A DNA stretch of 20,413 nucleotides from a virus: IMG/VR virus record IMGVR_UViG_3300006128_000080, positions 1 to 20,413 of that record, one strand, 5' to 3'. The notes below the pieces were generated by a model, which saw only the letters and a program-made list of their open reading frames with translations, was not told the DNA's origin and did not search any database. Shown here piece after piece: positions 1-9,800 of this stretch. The position numbers were made by a program, and so were the translations under genes. Every line of letters begins with the position of its first letter. The first letter of the stretch is position 1.

Positions 1-429
1 CTGGAACTGTATGGATTGTTGGCCACGGGATCAAATCAAACTTTTGGTACCAGTTGTGTAAATTATAAAACTTGTTGGCACCCAGTTGTGGTCAACAACG
101 GAATCAATAACTATCAGAATTATTTTTATAACATATACAGTCTGCAACAATTTCTTTCTACCACCAATGCACAGGATCATTTGGCCTATCAACTTTTGGT
201 GGATCTGTATCTGTCGGCCATCAATGCTGATGTTATATTGTCCACTGACAGTGCAGATACTGTGGCTGGTATGTTGTATGTGTGCTGGACCCTGGGAGTG
301 GGTGCATCCAGCTCGGCCAGTACACCGGGCGGATCCGGAGCATGGGCCTGGAGATATTTCAATTTTGATTCTACAGGAACCAACAGTTTCAACAGCGGAC
401 GCTACGCTGCCACATCTTTGAGTATATAA
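1..429 (+). CDS. C-terminal part of an upstream virion protein, possibly a tail-lysozyme/hub-type protein (5' end outside window)
   Basis: The frame is open from base 1 to a TAA at 427-429, so 142 C-terminal residues of a longer protein are visible. The TTG at 16 is just an internal codon and there is no reason to start there. The segment is rich in Tyr, Asn and Ser. It contains an 'AGMLYVCWTLGVG' helix-like stretch, then a Gly/Ser linker and an ending 'FNSGRYAATSLSI'. From memory, a helix of the 'AGMLxxxHxLGxGG' kind followed by a short Gly-rich 'GxxYxxGxxA' end occurs at the C-terminus of phage lysozyme-like or hub-associated proteins. The match here is loose and I see no catalytic Glu. Its place directly before the gp25-like gene fits a baseplate hub or central-spike protein (gp5-type). 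Function is tentative; that it is coding is well supported. The stop codon lies inside the late-promoter-like TATAAATA at 425-432. Confidence 0.6.
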   Translation: MELYGLLATGSNQTFGTSCVNYKTCWHPVVVNNGINNYQNYFYNIYSLQQFLSTTNAQDHLAYQLLVDLYLSAINADVILSTDSADTVAGMLYVCWTLGVGASSSASTPGGSGAWAWRYFNFDSTGTNSFNSGRYAATSLSI

Positions 430-432
430 ATA
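425..432 (+). promoter_or_regulatory. T4-type late promoter motif TATAAATA
   Basis: This is an exact match to the T4 late-promoter -10 element TATAAATA, which is read by the sigma-like gp55 with the sliding clamp in T4. It sits across the stop of the upstream gene and five bases before... the gp25-like reading frame, whose ATG begins at 437 (four bases lie between). With T4 spacing (element at about -13 to -6), transcription would begin at about 438, practically on the ATG. It could therefore give a leaderless or truncated gp25 message, or mainly serve the genes downstream. No mapped start exists here. Confidence 0.55.
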
Positions 433-436
433 CAGT

Positions 437-814
437 ATGTCTATTACCTATCGCGGATTCAGTACTCTAGTGAGCAAGAAAAAATACAGTCTTACTGACT
501 ATGACCTTGCAAAACAGGATCTCATCAACTACTTCAGCATCCGTAGAGGTGAAAAACTCATGCAACCCAATTTTGGTACCATAATATGGGAACAGTTGTT
601 TGAGCCCTTGAACGAGACCACGCAGAACGTGATCACCAGCGATATACAACGTATTGTGGCATACGATCCAAGATTGACTGTGAATCAAATCTCGGTCACG
701 CAAGAAACCAACGGCATAATGATACAGATCAGCCTCAATTATGTGCCAACCAATCAAAGTGACACTATACTTCTCACATTTGACCGAAACAGTCAACATC
801 TTACCACTAATTAA
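437..814 (+). CDS. gp25: Baseplate wedge protein, gp25/TssE-like
   Basis: This 125-residue protein matches T4 gp25 (132 residues), a baseplate wedge component that helps start sheath assembly. TssE of type VI secretion systems belongs to the same fold family. The hallmark is visible around residues 35-57: an 'RRGEKLMQPNFGT' stretch followed by 'WEQLFEPL', equivalent to the conserved 'RGER..P.FG....LFEP' signature. After it comes an amphipathic segment ('VITSDIQRIVAYDPRL') and two C-terminal beta strands, the usual gp25 order. The ATG at 437 lies only 7 bases after the upstream stop, and no clear Shine-Dalgarno is visible, so translation probably depends on coupling to the upstream gene. The protein would act in the inner baseplate beside the gp6-like product encoded next. 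The family call is firm. Confidence 0.93.
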   Translation: MSITYRGFSTLVSKKKYSLTDYDLAKQDLINYFSIRRGEKLMQPNFGTIIWEQLFEPLNETTQNVITSDIQRIVAYDPRLTVNQISVTQETNGIMIQISLNYVPTNQSDTILLTFDRNSQHLTTN

Positions 815-834
815 CTACCCATATTACTAGCCTA

Positions 835-842
835 AATAAATA
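835..842 (+). promoter_or_regulatory. T4-like late promoter motif AATAAATA
   Basis: AATAAATA lies in the 47-base gap between the gp25-like and gp6-like genes, the only real intergenic space upstream of the giant gene. It differs from the T4 consensus TATAAATA at one base and fits the NATAAATA form described for cyanophage late promoters. With T4 spacing, transcription would begin near 848. That leaves a short leader holding the AGG at 851-853, eight bases before the ATG at 862. I see no hairpin or terminator in this gap. Confidence 0.6.
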
Positions 843-861
843 CACGATATAGGTAAAGAAT

Positions 862-3800
862 ATGGCACAAACAACCCGTCAAACAAATCTCTTAGTTGAA
901 CAAGATTGGACCAAGGTCTATCAAAGTTTTACTAATGCAGATTTTACTAGCTACGATTTTGAAACTCTTCGAGCTAGCATGATCAAATATTTGCAAACCT
1001 ACTACCCAGAATCGTTCAATGATTTTATTGAAAGTAGTGAATACCTAGCCCTAATTGACATGCTGGCTTTCCTGGGGCAGAGCCTGGCATTCAGAACCGA
1101 TCTAAACGCACGTGAAAATTTTATAGATACTGCACAACGCCGTGACAGTATTCTTAAACTGGCACGTATGCTCAGCTACAATCCTACTAGAACCAACAGT
1201 GCCAGCGGACTATTAAAAATTGACAGCATCAGTACCACCGAGAGCTTGATGGACAGCAACGGTATTGATTTGACCAATACCACAGTGTATTGGAATGATT
1301 TGACCAATGACAACTGGCTTGAGCAGTTTACCACCATAATCAATTCGGCCTTGGTTACCAGCCAAACTATTGGCAAGCCAGGCAACAGTCAATCAATCAA
1401 TGGAATACAGACTGACGAGTACGGAATTAACCTAAATCCTGCTCTGTTGCCAGTGGCACCATTTTCGGTAAACATCAATTCAAGCACAGTGAATTTTGAA
1501 GCAGTCAGTGCCACTACTGTGGGACAAACCTACATATACGAACGTGATCCCACACAACAAGGGCAGTTCAATATACTGTATCAAAACGACAACAACGGAA
1601 ATGGCAGCAACAACACCGGCTTCTTTTTGTATTTTAAACAGGGCGGACTACAAGCCACCAACTTCACAATCAACAATTCCATCCCCAACAACTTTGTGCC
1701 TATTACCACAAACAACATCAACGCCACTGATGCTTGGTTGTACAGCTTAAATGTCAACAACAGTGTGCAAACACTATGGCAACAGGTTCCTGCGCTTCCT
1801 GGTGTAAACGTAATTTACAATCAGCTCACAAATAAAAATCTATATCAGCTGAATACCACCAATAACGATCAAGTCAACATTGTATTTGGTGACGGTAGTT
1901 TTGCTAACATTCCGCAAGGCGCTTTTAGATTCTATTATCGCAGCAGCAACGGATTAAACTACTCAATCACACCTGACGATATCAGCAATGTAACAATATC
2001 ATTGAGTTATGTTAACACTAATGGAACTCTACAAACACTGACCATAAGTGCTAGCTTAAAGTACACAGTTACCAATGCCACTTCGGCACAGAGCCTTGAT
2101 TCAATCAAGACCTATGCGCCACAACAGTACTACACACAAAATCGCATGATTACTGGCGAAGATTATAACATCTTCCCGTTAACCAACTTTACTAGTATAC
2201 AAAAAGTCAAAGCAGTTAATCGTACCAGTAGCGGAGTCAGTTTGTATCTGGATACACTAGATCCCACTGGCACATTCAGTAGCACAAATATTTTTGCTGA
2301 TGACGGGGTTTTAGCAGCTAACACTTATGTGGGCTCAAGTACATTTAGTTTTGTTACTACCAATGATATCTATAACACCATCTACAACAAAATTATCCCT
2401 ATAGTAAGCAGTGTTGGCATGACCAATTACTACTATGCCAACTACACCAGATATCTGCCACCACACAACAACATAACATTTACTCAAGCCACAAACGGAG
2501 TCACAACTAACTCTAGCTGGGGCAATTTATACTACTCGGGTACTGTACAAACCATTGGCTCCATTGCCAGCGGCAATTTACAGTATATTAATGCGGGCTC
2601 AAGTTTGCAATTCACCAACAATGGATCAACTTTTTATGCCAGTGTGAGTCGAGTAGTCAACAACACACAACCCTATTTTGGTACTGTGGTTCCAAATGGA
2701 TCTACATTAACATCAATTATTGCACCGTTTAAAAATGATTTGTCAAACAGTTTGGTATCTACCATTGTGTCACAGATTGTTGCTCGAGTCAACTTTGGGC
2801 TCACATACGATCAAACACAACAGGCCTGGATCAATATTCCGCCCAGCAACATAGGAACCAGCACCAATTGGCTCGTGAAATTTACTTATAACAATGGGTT
2901 GTATAACATTATCTATCATCAATTGGAATATAATTTTATAAGTGTCGGCGAGACTAATTTTTATCTAGATCCCACAGTCAAGGTATATGACAGTGTGATA
3001 GGTGCTAGTGTATCTGACACTGTTAAAATATTAAAGATCAACAGTGTGCCCAATGGTAATACACCAATTGGTAGTGACATTACCTGGAACATCTATAATG
3101 TGATAACTGCCAATGACGGTTATGTAAATGGCGGTCAAGTGCTAGTAAACATGCCACAAACTCAAGTGTCCGGTGTTCCTGACAATCCTGATTTATTTAC
3201 AACCATTGCCGGTGCATCCAGCGCCAGAGGCGGATTGTATTTCCAGTACCGACACAATGCACCCAGCAGAAACCGAATTGATCCTACACCAGTCAACATA
3301 ATTGACCTGTATATTCTAACTGCTGACCATGCCACCAGCTACATCAACTATTTGCGTGATCTAACTGGAACTGTAAAAGAACCAGTGGCACCTACCAGCA
3401 GTAGCTTGGAAATAGCCTACAGTGCCTTGGACAACTACAAAACAGTGGGCGACACTATAATTTATAATCCGGCACAGTTTTTACCCTTGTTTGGTGCCAA
3501 AGCACAATCTAGTCTACGAGCAAGATTCAAAGTAGTCAAGAATCCGGCTGTTGGTATAACCGACAACGAAATAAAAAGCAATATTATCAGCGCCATCAAT
3601 GCCTACTTTGACATACACAATTGGGACTTTGGTGATACCTTCTACTTCAGTGAACTAGCAGCATATCTGCACACTTCGCTAGCACCCAATTTGGCCAGCG
3701 TGTTGATTGTGCCTGAAGACGATACATTGGTATTTGGCAATTACTTCCAAATCAACAGTGAGCCGTGGCAAATTATTACCAGTGCTGCCACTGTTGACAA

Positions 3801-3870
3801 CGTGGATATTATAAGTGCAGTTACTGCAGCTGAACTCAATCTTGGTAACACACTAGTAGGAACACCCTAA
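862..3870 (+). CDS. gp6: Baseplate wedge protein, gp6-like (enlarged)
   Basis: This 1002-residue protein resembles T4 gp6, the wedge protein that dimerises to form the continuous inner ring of the baseplate and is related to the gpJ/gp47 family. The N-terminal 120 residues carry the typical arrangement: 'DFTSYDFETLRASMIKYL', then 'YLALIDMLAFLGQSLAFR', then 'RDSILKLARMLSYNP'. The C-terminus has the family ending: 'ISAINAYFDIHNWDFGDTF' followed by 'FSELAAYLHTSLAPNLASV'. The middle, roughly residues 130-800, is Asn/Thr/Ser-rich and beta-like. It accounts for the extra length, since T4 gp6 has 660 residues. The ATG at 862 is chosen because AGG at 851-853 is correctly spaced and late motif AATAAATA lies at 835-842. 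Its stop overlaps the next start by one base (TAATG at 3868-3872), which suggests translational coupling. The terminal similarities are recognised from memory of the family; no alignment was run. Confidence 0.88.
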   Translation: MAQTTRQTNLLVEQDWTKVYQSFTNADFTSYDFETLRASMIKYLQTYYPESFNDFIESSEYLALIDMLAFLGQSLAFRTDLNARENFIDTAQRRDSILKLARMLSYNPTRTNSASGLLKIDSISTTESLMDSNGIDLTNTTVYWNDLTNDNWLEQFTTIINSALVTSQTIGKPGNSQSINGIQTDEYGINLNPALLPVAPFSVNINSSTVNFEAVSATTVGQTYIYERDPTQQGQFNILYQNDNNGNGSNNTGFFLYFKQGGLQATNFTINNSIPNNFVPITTNNINATDAWLYSLNVNNSVQTLWQQVPALPGVNVIYNQLTNKNLYQLNTTNNDQVNIVFGDGSFANIPQGAFRFYYRSSNGLNYSITPDDISNVTISLSYVNTNGTLQTLTISASLKYTVTNATSAQSLDSIKTYAPQQYYTQNRMITGEDYNIFPLTNFTSIQKVKAVNRTSSGVSLYLDTLDPTGTFSSTNIFADDGVLAANTYVGSSTFSFVTTNDIYNTIYNKIIPIVSSVGMTNYYYANYTRYLPPHNNITFTQATNGVTTNSSWGNLYYSGTVQTIGSIASGNLQYINAGSSLQFTNNGSTFYASVSRVVNNTQPYFGTVVPNGSTLTSIIAPFKNDLSNSLVSTIVSQIVARVNFGLTYDQTQQAWINIPPSNIGTSTNWLVKFTYNNGLYNIIYHQLEYNFISVGETNFYLDPTVKVYDSVIGASVSDTVKILKINSVPNGNTPIGSDITWNIYNVITANDGYVNGGQVLVNMPQTQVSGVPDNPDLFTTIAGASSARGGLYFQYRHNAPSRNRIDPTPVNIIDLYILTADHATSYINYLRDLTGTVKEPVAPTSSSLEIAYSALDNYKTVGDTIIYNPAQFLPLFGAKAQSSLRARFKVVKNPAVGITDNEIKSNIISAINAYFDIHNWDFGDTFYFSELAAYLHTSLAPNLASVLIVPEDDTLVFGNYFQINSEPWQIITSAATVDNVDIISAVTAAELNLGNTLVGTP

Positions 3871-6800
3871 TGCCAATTAGAAACACAATTAATCTTCTAC
3901 CTGAAGCATTTAGAAGCACAACCAATCAACGTTTTTTAGGGGCCACTGTAGATCACTTGACTGCAGAATCAGCCAATGTGCCGGTTAATGGCTATATTGG
4001 AAGAACGTTTGCGCCCACCTACAAACCTGGTGACAATTATGTTCCTGAAGCATCCGCCCTAAAAACCAATTATCAACTTGAACCCAGTGTGGTGATACGA
4101 GACAAAAATGGCAACGTTATTTTAAACAGCGACTACATCGAACTGTTGCAAAATATTGCCAACAATGGCGGTAATTCGCGTCTTCAGCAACGCCTATTTG
4201 AGTCACAAGACTACAATTTTGATGGGCATTTTGATTACGACAAATTTGTAAATCACAACAACTACTACTGGATGCCTAGCGGTCCGGACTCAGTCACAGT
4301 CAGTGCCAATCAAACTCCGTATGTGGCCAACTACACAGTGACTCGCGACACCAATGTTGGCGGATACACATTCAGTGGACTAGGCGGCCATCCCAATACT
4401 CAAATCAGTCTAGCACGTGGCGGCACATACACGTTCAACGTTGATCAGCCTGGCAATCAATTTTGGATTCAAAGCGAACCTGGAGTGCGTGGGGTTGACT
4501 CAAAAGTAAACACCATTAACACTCGTGATGTTTTTGGTGTTAAAAATAACGGCACCGACAATGGTACAATCACTTTCAATGTACCCTTGGCTGACGCACA
4601 GGATTTTTATACTGGGTTAGTAAACAAAGACACAGTAAACGCAGCAGTAACATTTAGATATACTGATATTCAAAATCAATTGTTGAGCACGTTCTTGACT
4701 CAATTCCCTGAGGGATTGGATGGAATCAATTCACAACTCAATAACAAAACTTTTATTTTTATCAATAATGATCTTGACGACAGTTATTGGACCACACCTG
4801 CACTGCCTGACAGTTTTGTTCCTCCTGACAGTTATGTGGCATCAAGTATTTCTCCAGGAGATGTAATTGGTTATCCCGCCACACTAGAAGTACCTCCATA
4901 CCTGTATGCACCTAGAACCAGTGTTTGGCAAATTACTCTAGTGCCCAGTGGCAACGACTACCTAATACAAATTAAACCAACAACATTGGTTTCTAGTTTA
5001 CAGAAAGTGTCTATTGGATCTGGAGCCACTTACGCTTCAAATCAATTCTGGTTAAACAACAATTATGCCTACAATATTGTACCGCTAATAACTGCCACCA
5101 CCAATTACTTGTATTATCAGGACAGTAACAATCCTGACTTTGTTGGCGAAATCAAAATTGTTGACAACACAGCAGTGCCCATCAACGTTACAAACGATAT
5201 CATTGGACGTCGAAGCTACACCAGTCCCAATGGAGTAATTTTTACCAATGGACTAAAAGTATTCTTCGATACCAGCGTAGTACCTGCTAGCTATGCCAGC
5301 GGCACCTACTATGTGGAAGGTGTTGGTACTGCCATAACACTGGTTCCAATCTCACAATTGGTTGTGCCTGAAGCCATTGGTCAAAATATTGCTACTACTC
5401 CTGAATATGTTACCATTAATCGTGCCAGCCAGGATCACAATCCATGGAGCCGATACAATCGTTGGTTTCATAAAGATGTACTAACAGCCACAGCCAAGTA
5501 CAACAATGCTGCCAGCGTTGATTACGGACCAAACATTGCGGCTCGCCGTGCCATTATTGAGTTTGAGCCTAATTTACAACTGTTTAATTTTGGCGTACAA
5601 GGCAAGTCCTGGGTCAATGTGCTTACAACGTCGGCCACAAATGCTTTTGCCACAATTGAAGGTCAAACCAGCTATACACTAGATGGAGTTGCATTGACCA
5701 CTGGCATGCGAGTTATATTTGCCAATGACTACGATCCCAACGTTACTAACACAATCTGTCAAGTGGATATTGAAACCATTGGTGGACAATCATTTCTAAG
5801 ACTGATCCCCACCAGCGACGATCCGGTACAGGCCGGAGAAAATGTTTTGGCCACTAGCGGCATACATGCCGGCGTCAGTTACTGGTTCAATGGTTTGTCT
5901 TGGACACAGAGTCAACAAAAGACCACAATTAACCAAGCACCCTTATTTGATCTTGTAGATGCCAACGGATACAGTTTTGGTGACACCACAGTATATCCAA
6001 ACACCACATTTGCTGGCACACCATTTTTTGGTTATGCAGTTGGTACTGGCACCAACGACAGTGTGCTGGGATTTCCCTTGGTATATCAAAATTTTAACAA
6101 CATTGGTGACATTGTTTTTGTTAACTATTATGACAACACAGACACCAAATATCCTCTTAATCAATTCACATACACCACAAACATCAATACTGGTACTACT
6201 GCCAATATCAGTTATAACTCAGGTTACCTAGCAAAAAATTCTGGGTTATCCACCCCAACAAAATTGAATAACTGGATTGCCACAGTTGAATCTACCAAGC
6301 AGTACCAGATCATCAGCAAGACCTATGAAGGGTATGTACTAGATATCAGTGGTACTAATTATCCGTTTATTCAAATTGACATATTGCCTGACGCAGAAAA
6401 AACCATACCCTATATCAAGGTCTACGTCAATAATACACTGCAAACTATTGATCAATACTCAATAACAAATTTTGGAGTATATCCAGTTGTTATTTTTAAA
6501 TCCACAGTGGCAATGGGCGATAAAATTGATGTTGCAGTTTATAACGCAGGTACAGCCAGTGGCCTAGGCTACTATCAAGTGCCGCAAAATCTTGATTTTA
6601 ATACTTTAAATAATAATTTTACAACCATAACGCTGGGACAGGTTAGAAATCATTATTATAAACTGATTGAAAATACCAATGTTGGCACTATCAATATTCC
6701 TGTACAAGACAACTATATAAAGGCCAAGGGCGGAACACTACTACAACACAGTAGTCCTTTAGTTTACGCTATGACATTCATGGCAGATCCTGTGGTGAAT

Positions 6801-9800
6801 TTCAAGAATGGACTTGATCTTGCACGTAAAGAATACAGTAAATTTAAAAATAAATTTATAAGTCTATGCAGTACATTGGGCACTCTTAAGCATTCAGACC
6901 CAGTGTCTGGGGTAGATACCATATTGAAAAATATCAACAGTGCCAAAAATAGCAGTTTTCCATGGTACTACAGTGACATGGTACCACAAGGCGGTGAGTA
7001 CAACACAACCACATACACTGTGCTCAATGCCAGACAACTGCAATACGAAATAAAAAGTATTTTTAACAATACTGTATTGAGTAATCGTGCAGTCATTATC
7101 TATTATACTCCGGCCAATACAACCGCAACACGTCAGCTGACTTTTGGTAAAGATTATACTTTCAGTCAAGTAATTCCAGCAGTGTTGTTTGACATCACGC
7201 TCACTGTTGGCGATACGATTAGCATCAGAGATTATATTACCACAGACGGTAATTATGTACCAGAAACTCCCACCAAGTTGGGACTGTATCCAAAAACTGT
7301 ACCAGTAAAATATCTAGATTCTACCTATATAAAACCCACCTATGTAATTAGAGGTCATGATGGTTCATTGACTCCGGCCTACAATGATTTTAGAGACGAT
7401 TACTTGCTGGAATTAGAATTAAGAATTTATAACAATATCAAGACCAACTACAACAAGAATTTTATAAATTTATATGATACCATCCCAGGCAAATTCAGAC
7501 GCACCGACTATGCAATTGCTGAATGGAATCGAGTACTGACACAGAATTTCTTATCTTGGGTTGGCATCAACAACATTGATTATACCACTAACAAATGGTA
7601 CAATGCCAACAATCCCTGGACCTGGAACTATACCAAATTCCTAGATGTCACGGCAACAACCAGCAATGCTAGTTACTTGAGTGGCTCTTGGCGTGCAGTA
7701 TATCAATACTGGTATGACACTGACACTCCACACTTGACCCCGTGGGAAATGCTGGGATTTGGTGCTGAACCTACATGGTGGCAAAAGCGTTACGGTCCTG
7801 CTCCTTATACAAGCGGTAACTTGGTGTTGTGGGAAGATCTAGCAGCAGGTTACGTTTGGAACAATGGCGATTCATATACAGATAGTCGTTTTGTTCGTCC
7901 TGGTTTGAACAAATTTATCCCTAGCGATCTTGCTGGCAACTTGCTGGATCCTACACAAATAGGGTTAGTAAAACAAGTTAATAATGCAACAGCATCCAGC
8001 AATTTTGCAGTAGGCGACCAAGGACCTGTAGAGACTGCATGGAGACGCAGCAGTGATTATCCGTTTGCTGTACAACATGCCATGGCATTCACAAGACCAG
8101 CACAGTATTTTGCAACACAAATTGACACCAGTCGTTTCTCGATAAATCCCATAACAGGACAGTTTAGTAACAGTGCCAATCAAAAGATAACTCCTTCGGC
8201 CCTGGTAGTCAACGGTGACACAGTGTCTGTTCCGGGATCGGTATTGCGTTCTAGCGGATACCTTAACTGGATCATTGACAACATAAAAAATCTAGGCATT
8301 GATCCAGTAGCAAAATTGAATACCTATTTTGCCAATTTTAATGTACAACTTGCCTACAAGGTGTCAGGTTTTACCGATCAAAATTTAATCACGGTCACTG
8401 CTGAACAAACCAGTCCGGGCAGTACCAATGCCAGTATCATTATACCACAAGAAAATTACAAAGTGTATCTTGGCCAACCAGTTTCAAGGGGCAGTATCAC
8501 ATATAGTGCAGTGATTGTAACAAAAACTGCTGCTGGGTATTCGGTGTCAGGATACGATACTGTAAATCCATTTTTTGTGGTTGTTCCTAGCGCAGCCAAT
8601 AACAATACCAGCACAATAACTGTTAACGGGGTTGACATAAAAGTGTATCGGGATGGCAACGGAAAGTTTTATAATGTTCCATACGGCACCACAATACCCA
8701 CTGAACAACAGTTGGTTGACTTCTTGGTCAGCTATCAACGTTATCTAGTCTACTCGGGATTTACATTTGATATATTTGACAATGACCTAAATCAAATGCG
8801 AGACTGGCTATTGAGTGCACGTGAGTTCTTATTCTGGTCACAACAAAACTGGGGACCAGGAACCTTGCTGGTACTAAGTCCAGTACTAGACACCATCAAG
8901 GTCAAGAGTCAAGGGGTAATCATTGGCGAAGTTACCAATACACCAGGTGGCAGCCGAATCATTGATACCAATTTCTCCCCCATTAAAAGTAGCTCGTTTA
9001 ATATACTGCGAAATGATTTTCCTTCGGGGCCTGAATACAATCAGTTTTCGTTACAGGTTGTTGACGGAAAATCTGTGATTGGTTTTGCCAGTTTGAATCT
9101 TGTGCAATATCAAAACACCTTGATATTTGACAATGTGGACGACTTTGGCGACATCATCTATGTTCCTGAACAAGGCACACGACAGTATCGTTTAAAATTG
9201 AACGGAACAAAAACTGGACAATGGGACGGAGCATTTGCGCCCACTGGCTATGTGTACAGTAACCCCACAATCAATTCATGGCAACCTGGCACCGATTATA
9301 AACAAGGTGACATTGTGTTGTACAACAACAGTTATTACACTGCACCTACCAATATTGTAGCAACTCAAACTTTTGCTCTAAGCAATTGGACACGAATACC
9401 GGCCAGCTCGATACAAAAAGGCTTACTGCCAAGTTTTGCACACAATGCCCAAGTATTCCAAAACATCTATGATGTGGATCGACCACCAGAAGATCACAAC
9501 TATCAAATCTTCAGTGCAGGCTTGATTGGGTTCCGTGAACGACCATTCTTGAGCAATCTTGGTCTAAATGTATCTACTCAAACCAAGTTCTACCAAGGCT
9601 ATATCAGTCAAAAGGGCACAGCAAATGCCATCGAAGCTCTAACCAAAGCCACGTTTGACAATGTCAACGGAACTATCAATACCTATGAAGAATGGGCTTT
9701 CCAGGTTGGTCGTTACGGCGACATCAACAACAACCTATACACTGAATTTGTACTAGATCAAAGTGTGTTCTCTAGCAATCCAGTTGCACTACTGTTGACC

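Noticed and set aside
86-421. 111-residue overlapping + frame inside the first partial gene
   Set aside because: Its Trp/Cys/Met-rich, irregular composition is typical of an out-of-frame translation. The frame open from base 1 is the better gene.
815-861. Possible terminator between the gp25-like and gp6-like genes
   Set aside because: I see no stem-loop followed by a T run. The gap is explained by a late promoter motif and a ribosome-binding site.
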